From: Bacteroidota bacterium
GTDB lineage: Bacteria; Bacteroidota; Bacteroidia; Bacteroidales; Prolixibacteraceae
Direction: 5' to 3'
DNA length: 11,515 bases
Assembly: GCA_013203755.1 (NCBI GenBank)
Contig: JABMPI010000330.1
Location: 1 to 11,515 of the forward strand
Made by a program: the position numbers and the translations under genes. The notes under the pieces are model-generated. The model saw only the letters and a program-made list of their open reading frames with translations. It did no database searches and was not told where the DNA came from. Below are positions 1 to 7,223 of this stretch, piece by piece (position 1 is the stretch's first letter; each line of letters begins with the position of its first letter).

Positions 1-1028
1 AGGAAAAATCTATTTCTGTTGAACCGACAGAATTTGAATTTTCTGAAATTGCCTCGGGAACAATTCATTTCGAGTATTACATTGAATCAGGGTTTATGGG
101 GGAGTTGGTTTTACAAAATCAAGATGAAATCGTTTTCGAATATCAAATCAACACCAATATAAAACTTTATCCCATAAATAATAAAATAGCAAAATGGCAA
201 CAAATTTCTGTTTCCTGGAATTTAGAGAGCTCAAGTTTATCTGTTTTTATTAATGAACAACTTCAAACGACCCGATTAGTTAATTCAGAAAATAATACTT
301 CAATTAATAAACTCATCATTAAGCCCCGAAAAAGTGATAGTAAAAATAAAATTAGAATTCGAAATGTAACATACACCGGGGAAAATTATCAACTATCAGA
401 ACGATTGAAGATAGTTGCTTTTGGCAATTCTACAACAGCATTTCGAAATACAATTACAGGTGTTTATTCCCAACGACTTCCCGAACTTTTGTTAGAAGAA
501 GGAATTCCAAATGTGGTTTTTAATGAAGGGGTTGGAGGGAGCCATACCGGCCATTTGAGTGACAATAATCGCCATCGGGTTAAACACGCCCTTGACCGCT
601 TGGAGTCCCATGTTTTGGTTCATCAGCCAGACATTACCATTATTTGTTTTGGTATTAACGACAGTTGGTTTGATGGTAATAATGATAAACCGAGAATTCC
701 GATATTTGAATTTGAAAAAAATCTAAAATATATAATGGATACCCTTCAGAAAGCGGGAAGTCAAATAATACTTATGACTCCAAATGCATTAGGGGAAAGA
801 CATGAAAAATGGCGCTATGATAATACAGAAAAGTATGTAGAAATTATTAGGAAATTAGCTGTTGAAAATGAAATAGCATTAATTGACCAGTGGCAGATTT
901 TTGAAGAATATGTAATTTCAGGAAAAGATATAGACGGTTTTCTTCTTGATGGGACTCACCCAAATGATAAATGGCATGAAGAATTAGCAGAACTTCTTGC
1001 GGAAAAAATAAAATCAATTACAAAATAA
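1..1028 (+). CDS. LamG-like + SGNH/GDSL hydrolase (5' truncated by window)
   Basis: The reading frame is open from the first complete codon at base 3, so the true start lies upstream and the internal ATG at 96 is not the start. Residues below count from that Met. About residues 1-100 (plus 31 upstream) are beta-rich with a W-QQISVSW-type stretch, like a LamG/concanavalin-A-like sandwich. From about 104 an SGNH hydrolase fold follows with all four blocks: FGNSTTA (nucleophile Ser112), GVGGSHTG (oxyanion Gly147/148), FGINDSW (Asn188) and DGTHPN (Asp285, His288). Such enzymes hydrolyse O-acyl esters, often acetyl groups on sugars. It ends 6 bp before the sialidase gene, so the two are very likely co-transcribed. 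That pairing suggests removal of O-acetyl groups from the sugar the sialidase cuts, which is inference. No signal peptide can be judged. The catalytic assignment is firm; the substrate is unknown. Confidence 0.88.
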   Translation, partial: EKSISVEPTEFEFSEIASGTIHFEYYIESGFMGELVLQNQDEIVFEYQINTNIKLYPINNKIAKWQQISVSWNLESSSLSVFINEQLQTTRLVNSENNTSINKLIIKPRKSDSKNKIRIRNVTYTGENYQLSERLKIVAFGNSTTAFRNTITGVYSQRLPELLLEEGIPNVVFNEGVGGSHTGHLSDNNRHRVKHALDRLESHVLVHQPDITIICFGINDSWFDGNNDKPRIPIFEFEKNLKYIMDTLQKAGSQIILMTPNALGERHEKWRYDNTEKYVEIIRKLAVENEIALIDQWQIFEEYVISGKDIDGFLLDGTHPNDKWHEELAELLAEKIKSITK

Positions 1029-1034
1029 GAGATA

Positions 1035-3842
1035 ATGAAAAAAGACATTATAATATTTTTGATTTTATATTTGTTTTGCTCTGCCAGAGCTTCAGCACAA
1101 TTCGAATCTCTGGAGCAAAATTCCAAAATTGAAAAACCTTTTTTTTATTCGAAAATAATTTTCGACCCACTAAACGATGGAATGGGATACCACAATTATC
1201 GAATTCCTTCGCTGCTGGTAACTCAAAAAGGGTTCATCCTGGCAGTAATGGAAGGTCGCGAGGAAATGAACCATGACCATGCTAAAAATGATATTGTATT
1301 AAAACGCAGTATCGATAATGGCGAAACCTGGAGCAAGCTGACTGTTATTGCTGAAGCCGGTGACAATGTAGTTATGAATCCGGTAATGGTACAGGCACTG
1401 GATGGGACTATTATTCTCATTTATATTTATTTTCCTGAAAAGCGCCACAGTCGCGACCGTTCGCATGGAGTAAAACAAGTTGACCCGGGATTAAAAGGAA
1501 ATACAATCGAACGGCTTTTTGTGATTAAAAGTACGGATGAAGGTTTAAGCTGGTCGAAGCCACAGGAGATTACTTCGGTAGCCAAAAGTAGTAAAACAAC
1601 AGTAGTATCAATTTGTGGTCCTGGCATTGGAATAACATTAACTAAAGGAAAATTCAAAGGGCGGGTAATTATCCCCATGTCGGAATCAATTCTTTTAAAG
1701 GGGAAAAGGACAGACTATAATTATGCACTTTATTCCGATGATAATGGAAATACATGGAAACATGGTGAGTTTTTTCCAAAAACTGTAGACGGTTATTTTG
1801 GTGGAAATGAAATTCAAATGGTTGAATTGGAAGATGGTAATGTGTTTGCATCCATACGTGCAAGAGAATTCCGTTTAGTAACTACTTCTACCGATGGTGG
1901 AAAAACTTGGGCACTACTCAAAAAACACAACGATTTGGCTGATACAGGTTGTATGTCACCACTTTTGCGCTATCGTTGGAAAACGGAAAAAGAATCGGGT
2001 GTTTTAATACATGTTGGTGTAACCGGTCGATCCGACGGTAGAAAGAGAGGAAAATCTATAATTGCATTAAGTTACGACGATGGAAAATCGTGGCCATTTA
2101 AACGACCACTATACAATAATAACTTCGACTATTCGTCATTAGCCATTCTTCCTGATGGTTCAATTGGAATGTTAGCCGAATACGATTTTAATGGCGAACG
2201 AGCAGAAATCAAATTTGTAAGATTCAATTTAGCCTGGATTGAATCCGGCAAGAATCAAATCAACTTGTCTAAAAAAGTGATTAAGCCGGATGTTTATTTC
2301 AAAACCCATCCCAACCATATTATTCCAAAAAATATGGTGATTCAGAAATTTAAAGTTGAATTGGAAGCCAATCTTAATATAGGGAATAAAGATTTTTCCT
2401 TTCAATATGAATTAATAGAAAAACAAGGTGATGCTAAATTGTTAAACGAGGAGAATTTGAATAAATTTTCATCTTCCAATAAAAACACTTTTTTAGCCGA
2501 TTGGTATGGACCAAATGTAATTAAAGTAAGTGCCAAAAACGATAAGGGTGAGATTGTAGCAACAGCACTCGATACAATTTTTGTACACTTTTCACACACG
2601 CAACTGGCAGGTGGCGATGTAACCAAACTGGATAATTCGTACAGCGGAAAAGAATACATTGCCGGTAAAATTGTGGATGATAAATTGATTTACCCCGGAA
2701 TGCGTTTTCTTCCATCCGATATTTCAAAAGGAGATACTTGTTACGAAGGAACAAAACATGGAACCTACGAAACCAAAGAACCACGAGTTCTGGCACTAAA
2801 AGATGGAACCTTAATTGCTTCTTATCATTTTCAAGTAAAAGGAAAAAATGATGCTCCTCCCGGACTTGCAGTGGTTTTAACCCGAAGTTTGAATGGCGGA
2901 AAAACATGGATTGACGACCAGATTTTAATGCAGGACGTGAATGGGGTAGTCGCTTACACATCCATGGTGGAATGGAAAGATGAGGTTCAATGCTATTTTT
3001 CCGGTGGTCATCGTACTCATCAACATGCTGATGCTTATAAAGGAGTTTATCGGACCACTAGCAAAGATAAAGGGAAAACATGGAGTCCTCCTGAATTAAT
3101 GAAGGAAATGACTGAATTGGTTACTCATGGTCCCGATACCATTTCTCCCAGTCAGTCTCCCTCAACTAATGCTCTTTTTATTGCTGATATGGAATGGAAA
3201 GGTCAAAAAGGAGATGCCATTTTAGTTCCGTTTTATGTAGACCCGGTTCATTTTCTGATTTCATTGGACGGAGGTGAATCATGGGATGTTTTTTATGATG
3301 TAGAAGATTATCCGGAATATATGGGAGAACTGAATGAAATATCGTGGGCACTGCTGGACAACAAAACTATTTATGTCGTTTCCAGAAGACAAAGTAGAAT
3401 AGGGTATAAAAATGAAATGATTTTTGACTTGGAAGGCAATCCATCCTTTTTAGCACAAACCCGTAAAAATCATAAAGCACGCCGATGTCATCAGGGAGCA
3501 GTGAAAATCACTTCAGGAAAATACAAAGGAAGAGTTGCGGTGGCAAGTAATTTCAGCGGAGACCGTGAAGAAGCAACCATTGCAATTTCCAAAACGCCAA
3601 AAGCAGAAAAATTTAAAACTAAATTTTTGACAACCAATGCTGCCTGGGGATATTGTCATATCGATTGGAATTCAAAACGAAATGGATTTGTACTAATCGG
3701 AGAATCAGAACCTTTTGATGAAAACGAACAGGTAGTTTCAATGGATGGAGGCCCGGACAGAAATGAACGATTTTCTATCGAATGTTTTACATTTAGTCCG
3801 CAGTTTTATGAAACTTTGGTTGATGCTGATATTCATAAATAG
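1035..3842 (+). CDS. exported two-propeller sialidase-family (GH33-like) protein, 935 aa
   Basis: Predicted exo-glycosidase releasing terminal sialic or related ulosonic acids outside the cytoplasm. Residues 1-21 form a Sec signal ending ASA|Q. Propeller 1 (about 40-405) has the GH33 set: YRIPSL (Arg56), HDHAKNDIV (Asp81 as likely acid/base), NEIQMVE (Glu259), downstream arginines (275-280, 337) and FDYSSL (Tyr366, nucleophile). Asp boxes end at Trp99, 173, 241, 292 and 353. Residues about 430-525 look like an Ig-like beta sandwich. Propeller 2 (about 550-925) has Asp boxes ending at Trp625, 683 and 750, plus degenerate counterparts of the active site: Arg584, Asp606, Glu768, Arg784, Arg844 and Tyr873. 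Its length is about twice a plain GH33 domain. It starts 6 bp after the SGNH gene, with no clear Shine-Dalgarno. Family assignment is firm; the substrate could be Neu5Ac, Kdn, Kdo or Dha-like sugars. Confidence 0.85.
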   Translation: MKKDIIIFLILYLFCSARASAQFESLEQNSKIEKPFFYSKIIFDPLNDGMGYHNYRIPSLLVTQKGFILAVMEGREEMNHDHAKNDIVLKRSIDNGETWSKLTVIAEAGDNVVMNPVMVQALDGTIILIYIYFPEKRHSRDRSHGVKQVDPGLKGNTIERLFVIKSTDEGLSWSKPQEITSVAKSSKTTVVSICGPGIGITLTKGKFKGRVIIPMSESILLKGKRTDYNYALYSDDNGNTWKHGEFFPKTVDGYFGGNEIQMVELEDGNVFASIRAREFRLVTTSTDGGKTWALLKKHNDLADTGCMSPLLRYRWKTEKESGVLIHVGVTGRSDGRKRGKSIIALSYDDGKSWPFKRPLYNNNFDYSSLAILPDGSIGMLAEYDFNGERAEIKFVRFNLAWIESGKNQINLSKKVIKPDVYFKTHPNHIIPKNMVIQKFKVELEANLNIGNKDFSFQYELIEKQGDAKLLNEENLNKFSSSNKNTFLADWYGPNVIKVSAKNDKGEIVATALDTIFVHFSHTQLAGGDVTKLDNSYSGKEYIAGKIVDDKLIYPGMRFLPSDISKGDTCYEGTKHGTYETKEPRVLALKDGTLIASYHFQVKGKNDAPPGLAVVLTRSLNGGKTWIDDQILMQDVNGVVAYTSMVEWKDEVQCYFSGGHRTHQHADAYKGVYRTTSKDKGKTWSPPELMKEMTELVTHGPDTISPSQSPSTNALFIADMEWKGQKGDAILVPFYVDPVHFLISLDGGESWDVFYDVEDYPEYMGELNEISWALLDNKTIYVVSRRQSRIGYKNEMIFDLEGNPSFLAQTRKNHKARRCHQGAVKITSGKYKGRVAVASNFSGDREEATIAISKTPKAEKFKTKFLTTNAAWGYCHIDWNSKRNGFVLIGESEPFDENEQVVSMDGGPDRNERFSIECFTFSPQFYETLVDADIHK

Positions 3843-3857
3843 ATCGTTTGGAACGAT
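3843..3857 (+). terminator. weak candidate terminator hairpin
   Basis: Directly after the TAG stop, ATCGTT (3843-3848) and AACGAT (3852-3857) form a perfect 6-bp stem with a TGG loop. A T5 run follows about 9 bases later (3867-3871). Only two pairs are G-C and the T tract is displaced, so it may only attenuate transcription or be chance. Its position at the start of a 228-bp gap in an otherwise tight gene series is the main support. Confidence 0.25.
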
Positions 3858-3926
3858 GAGTAATAATTTTTGAATGACAAATAATATTATGTAAATGTAA
3901 AGTCTATTTGATGCAGTGAACAAAAA

Positions 3927-4056
3927 GTGCGTTGGCCTGAAAATTTGGCGCGAGCCAGCGGAGGCATGAGGAGAGAAGCATTAAATTTTCTTGATTCTTT
4001 TGTTTACTTTTCTCCTTGATGAGAAAAGTAAAAGTCTGTCCGGCTGGAGGACAATA
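3927..4056. repeat. intergenic structured repeat-like element
   Basis: The sequence from GTGCGTTGGCC to the GGCTGGAGGACAATAG end differs in texture from its surroundings: a G/C-rich head, then an AT-rich body. It contains TGGC-GCGA-GCCA (3946-3957), a 4-bp stem with a GNRA-type loop. It also has a 12-bp perfect inverted repeat, TTTACTTTTCTC (4003-4014) against GAGAAAAGTAAA (4021-4032), with loop CTTGAT. CCAGC (3955-3959) can pair with GCTGG (4043-4047) to close a larger structure. From memory, similar blocks (TTGATTCTTTTG-TTACTTTT followed by its complement) recur between genes in many Bacteroidota genomes. Only one copy is in the window, so the repeat status rests on that recollection. It lies just upstream of the first sulfatase gene, so it could be transcribed as its leader. 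Confidence 0.55.
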
Positions 4057-4070
4057 GAAATTGAAACAAA

Positions 4071-5525
4071 ATGGGAATGAAACGAATTAAAATAGTATTG
4101 TCAATTCTTTGCTTAATAACATCATCATTAGGTGTTAATAGTAAAGAAAAATCTAACCACCCTAACGTCATCATGATTTCCGTTGACGACATGAACGACT
4201 GGGTGTCCTGCCTTAACGATTACCAAATAGTAAAAACACCAAATCTCGACCGCTTGGCAGAAATGGGAACTTTGTTTACAAATGCCTACTGCGCAGCCCC
4301 TCTTTGTAATCCTTCGCGTACCGCAATTTTTACCGGAATGAGTCCGGCAAGAACAGGAATTGTTAACAATGCCAGAGATAAAACAAGTGCCTGGAAGCTT
4401 CGTTGGCCCGAGTTAAATACCATGCCTTTGTGGTTCAAGAAGAATGGATATACAGTAGTTGGAGGAGGTAAAACGTACCACGAAACTGTTCCTGAACTTT
4501 TTAATCCTCCACACCAATGGGATGAATATTTTCCTTTGGAAATAGAAAAGTTTAAACAAAAGCCTCATGTTGAAAAATTGGGGATAACAGACAGGGAATG
4601 GTTTTCAGATATGCCCTCGCACCCAAATGGAAGTTGGGACTGGGGACCTTTCTTTTGCGAAGATTTTGATATGGGCGATGGAAAAACAACAAAGTGGGCC
4701 ATGGATTTCCTGCAACAAAAGCACAATAAACCATTTTTTCTTGCACTTGGATTATTTCATCCACATCTGCCATTTTACGCCCCTAAAAAATATTTCGATG
4801 CACTCCCTTTGGATAGTGTGAAATTGCCAGAGGCTCCTGATTGGGATTTGAACGATTTGCTAGCGGGTGCCAAAAAAATTATGCGGGCAGGTAACGACAA
4901 AGGTTTTAAAATGGTGGCTGAAAGTGGCGAACTAAAAAATGCCATTCGCGCTTATCTGGCTTCCATTGCATATGTTGATGCTTTGGTTGGTTACTTGTTG
5001 GAAACATTAGAGAATAGTGAATACGGTAAAAATACCGTTGTCGTTTTCTGGAGCGACCATGGCTATCAGTTTGGCGAAAAAGAGCGGTTTGCAAAACGCT
5101 CGCTTTGGAGAAGGTCGTCGCGGGTTTTGTTTACCGTAAAAGCTCCTGGAATAACAAAACCTGAAATGATTTGTGAGCAGCCGGTTAGTTTATTAGATAT
5201 TTACCCTACACTGTTGGAATTGTGTAATCTACCTCAACCCGGTCATGAGTTGGATGGAATTTCATTGATACCTCAATTGGAAGATAATGAGAAAAAAAGG
5301 CGTCCTGCAGTTATCACCCATGAAATTGGTAATAACTCAGTTTGCGATGAGCATTGGACTTACATTCAGTATAAAGAGGGTGGAGAAGAATTATATGACC
5401 GGGATGTAGATTTAAATGAATGGAAAAATCTTGCTAAAGATTCTAAATACAAGGGCGTAATTAGTGAATTGAAAAAATGGACTCCTGAAAATCAGGGAAT
5501 AAATTTGAAACCTGTTGACAAATAA
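4071..5525 (+). CDS. S1 sulfatase, iduronate-2-sulfatase-like (S1_7-like)
   Basis: Type I sulfatase that would hydrolyse a sulfate ester on a glycan in the periplasm or outside the cell. A hydrophobic N-terminus (about 5-22) is a Sec signal. The fold starts at HPNVIMISVDDM. Active-site residues match human iduronate-2-sulfatase: Asp39/Asp40 (calcium), Cys79 in LCNPSR (formylglycine precursor) with Arg83, Lys134 and His137 in GGGKTYH, His232 in HPHLPF, Asp329/His330 in SDHGYQFGEK, and Lys342. The C-terminal subdomain has the usual EELYDRDVDLNEW strand. At 484 aa it is of normal length. ATG 4077 (MKRIKIV) is an equally plausible start; no Shine-Dalgarno decides it. It needs an anSME, not seen here, to make formylglycine. 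It lies 6 bp before its paralogue and both share VDDM-DWV-C, so they look like a tandem pair. The subfamily is from motif resemblance; the substrate is unknown. Confidence 0.88.
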   Translation: MGMKRIKIVLSILCLITSSLGVNSKEKSNHPNVIMISVDDMNDWVSCLNDYQIVKTPNLDRLAEMGTLFTNAYCAAPLCNPSRTAIFTGMSPARTGIVNNARDKTSAWKLRWPELNTMPLWFKKNGYTVVGGGKTYHETVPELFNPPHQWDEYFPLEIEKFKQKPHVEKLGITDREWFSDMPSHPNGSWDWGPFFCEDFDMGDGKTTKWAMDFLQQKHNKPFFLALGLFHPHLPFYAPKKYFDALPLDSVKLPEAPDWDLNDLLAGAKKIMRAGNDKGFKMVAESGELKNAIRAYLASIAYVDALVGYLLETLENSEYGKNTVVVFWSDHGYQFGEKERFAKRSLWRRSSRVLFTVKAPGITKPEMICEQPVSLLDIYPTLLELCNLPQPGHELDGISLIPQLEDNEKKRRPAVITHEIGNNSVCDEHWTYIQYKEGGEELYDRDVDLNEWKNLAKDSKYKGVISELKKWTPENQGINLKPVDK

Positions 5526-5531
5526 ATAGTA

Positions 5532-7193
5532 ATGAAAAATATATTTCAAATAGTAGTAATCTTTATGATTGCCTTTTCGAATGTAAGTTTGGCACAAAAC
5601 GAATCGCCAAATATTCTTTTTATTGGAGTGGATGACATGGCCGATTGGGTGGGGTGCATGGACGGATATCAAGGTGAAGTGCATACCCCAAACATCGATC
5701 GCTTGGCAAACCGCGGAATTCTTTTTACCAATGCACATTGTACTTCACCAATTTGTGGTCCTTCAAGAGCGGCTATTTTGACAGGGTTGCGACCCGAAAC
5801 AAGCGGAGTTTATCACAATCTGGGACGATATAACGATTACACCGATGCTGTTGGTTTTCCGCTTTATTTCAGACAGAATGGCTACACGTCGCTTGGGGCA
5901 GGTAAAATAAATCACGGTTACGGTCGTGAGATTTATGAAAATTGGGATGATTATGGCCCCAATACCAAGCACATTGGAGGCCCTGTGAATGAAGAGGAGA
6001 TGAGTATTGAGGGAATGGATCCCACGAAATACATCAAACGTTTCGATGTAAACCTACCTCAAAATCCGGGAGCTTTGGTTGACCGTCCTTTTAACAAATA
6101 TTCAACATGGGATTATTGTGCATTCGATATTCCAGACAGTGAAATGCCCGATGGGAAAATTGCGCTTTGGGGAGTTGATCAGTTGCAAAAAAAACACGAC
6201 AAACCATTTTTAATAGCCTGTGGTTTTTACCGTCCTCACCAACCGTTTTATGTGCCGAAAAAGTATTTCGATATGTATGATTTGGACGAGGTTGTTTTGC
6301 CGGAAACCATTGCTGGAGATATGTTTGACATTCCAATTCCTGGAATCAATTTGGCACATGGAGCGTGGTCATCCGGTAAACATGAAACCTGCATAAAATT
6401 TCAACAATGGAAACCCCTGATTCGTGGTTATCTTGCAGCAATTTCGTTTGCCGATGCACAAGTTGGGAAATTAATTGATGCTTTGGACTATGGAGAAAAT
6501 GCAGATAATACCTGGATAGTTTTGTTTAGCGACCACGGTTGGCATTTGGGTGAAAAAGAGCATTGGGGCAAACACACTCCCTGGAGAAATTCAACACGAG
6601 TTCCGTTTATTATTGTTCCCCCCATAGGTAAAACAATAGGAGATTTTATTCCAGGCACGAAGTGTAATCAGCCTGTTAATTTGGTTGATATTTACCCCAC
6701 ATTGGTGGGAATGGCGAACCTTCCTCAAAAAGAAGGTTTATCGGGAAAAAGCTTACTGCCGCTGATAGAAAATCCCAATGCAAAATGGGATGAAGCAACC
6801 GTTACAACCATTGCCCATGGCAATCATGCCATTCATACTGAAAAATGGAGCTACATTCATTATTATGATGGTTCGGAGGAGTTGTATAATATTGAAGACG
6901 ACCCGGAAGAGTGGGTGAATCTTGCAAATGTTCCGGAGCACAAACCTTTAATTGAAAAACTAAAAAAATACATTCCCGAAGACAGGTACAAACAATTTGT
7001 TCGGTACAACAATTGGAAAGCATGTGTTCTTCATTCCGGAGAACTGGAATTGTATGAAGTTACAGAAGGGGCTGGAATTGCAGAGCAGGTAAATGTTGCA
7101 GAATCAAATTCTGACGTAGTTCATTTTATTCAGGATTATCTGAAAAGAAACAATGTTTCAGATACATTCTACAATATTGAAATTGAGAAATAA
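5532..7193 (+). CDS. S1 sulfatase, iduronate-2-sulfatase-like (S1_7-like), with extended C-terminus
   Basis: Second sulfatase of the tandem pair, secreted by a Sec signal (1-21, SLA|Q). Catalytic residues: Asp34/Asp35 in VDDMADWVGC, Cys75 in ICGPSR with Arg79, Lys125 and His128 in GAGKINH, His236 in RPHQPF, Asp334/His335 in SDHGWHLGEK, Lys347. The set is complete, so activity is expected once Cys75 is converted to formylglycine. The protein is 553 aa, about 70 longer than its neighbour. Part of the excess is an insert near 140-190; part is a tail from about 490 that resembles a second copy of the C-terminal strand-helix unit (GSEELYNIEDDPEEWVNLA near 447 against GELELYEVTEGAGIAEQVNVA near 503). 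The start at 5532 is 6 bp after the upstream stop, so translational coupling is likely. The two paralogues probably act on different sulfate positions or linkages of one glycan; this is inference. Confidence 0.88.
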   Translation: MKNIFQIVVIFMIAFSNVSLAQNESPNILFIGVDDMADWVGCMDGYQGEVHTPNIDRLANRGILFTNAHCTSPICGPSRAAILTGLRPETSGVYHNLGRYNDYTDAVGFPLYFRQNGYTSLGAGKINHGYGREIYENWDDYGPNTKHIGGPVNEEEMSIEGMDPTKYIKRFDVNLPQNPGALVDRPFNKYSTWDYCAFDIPDSEMPDGKIALWGVDQLQKKHDKPFLIACGFYRPHQPFYVPKKYFDMYDLDEVVLPETIAGDMFDIPIPGINLAHGAWSSGKHETCIKFQQWKPLIRGYLAAISFADAQVGKLIDALDYGENADNTWIVLFSDHGWHLGEKEHWGKHTPWRNSTRVPFIIVPPIGKTIGDFIPGTKCNQPVNLVDIYPTLVGMANLPQKEGLSGKSLLPLIENPNAKWDEATVTTIAHGNHAIHTEKWSYIHYYDGSEELYNIEDDPEEWVNLANVPEHKPLIEKLKKYIPEDRYKQFVRYNNWKACVLHSGELELYEVTEGAGIAEQVNVAESNSDVVHFIQDYLKRNNVSDTFYNIEIEK

Positions 7194-7223
7194 TGAAATA
7201 TAATAAAGCTAAAGACCAATAAA

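Noticed and set aside
96..98. ATG at 96 as the start of the SGNH hydrolase
   Set aside because: The frame is open upstream to the window edge with beta-strand-like residues that continue the N-terminal domain, and no signal peptide follows this Met.
2521..2961. 146-codon open frame on the minus strand inside the first sialidase gene
   Set aside because: It lies wholly inside a well-supported gene, has no recognisable domain or signal, and its composition is that expected for an antisense shadow. Other minus-strand frames in the window were dropped for the same reason.
3843..4070. Bacteroidota-type promoter (TTG at -33, TAnnTTTG at -7)
   Set aside because: Only partial matches such as TCTATTTG near 3903 were found, without a TTG at the right spacing; the same holds for the 7194-7223, 9585-9666 and 11212-11351 gaps.
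4627..4821. 64-codon plus-strand frame overlapping the first sulfatase
   Set aside because: It is out of frame with a gene that has a full catalytic motif set, and its translation shows no family resemblance.
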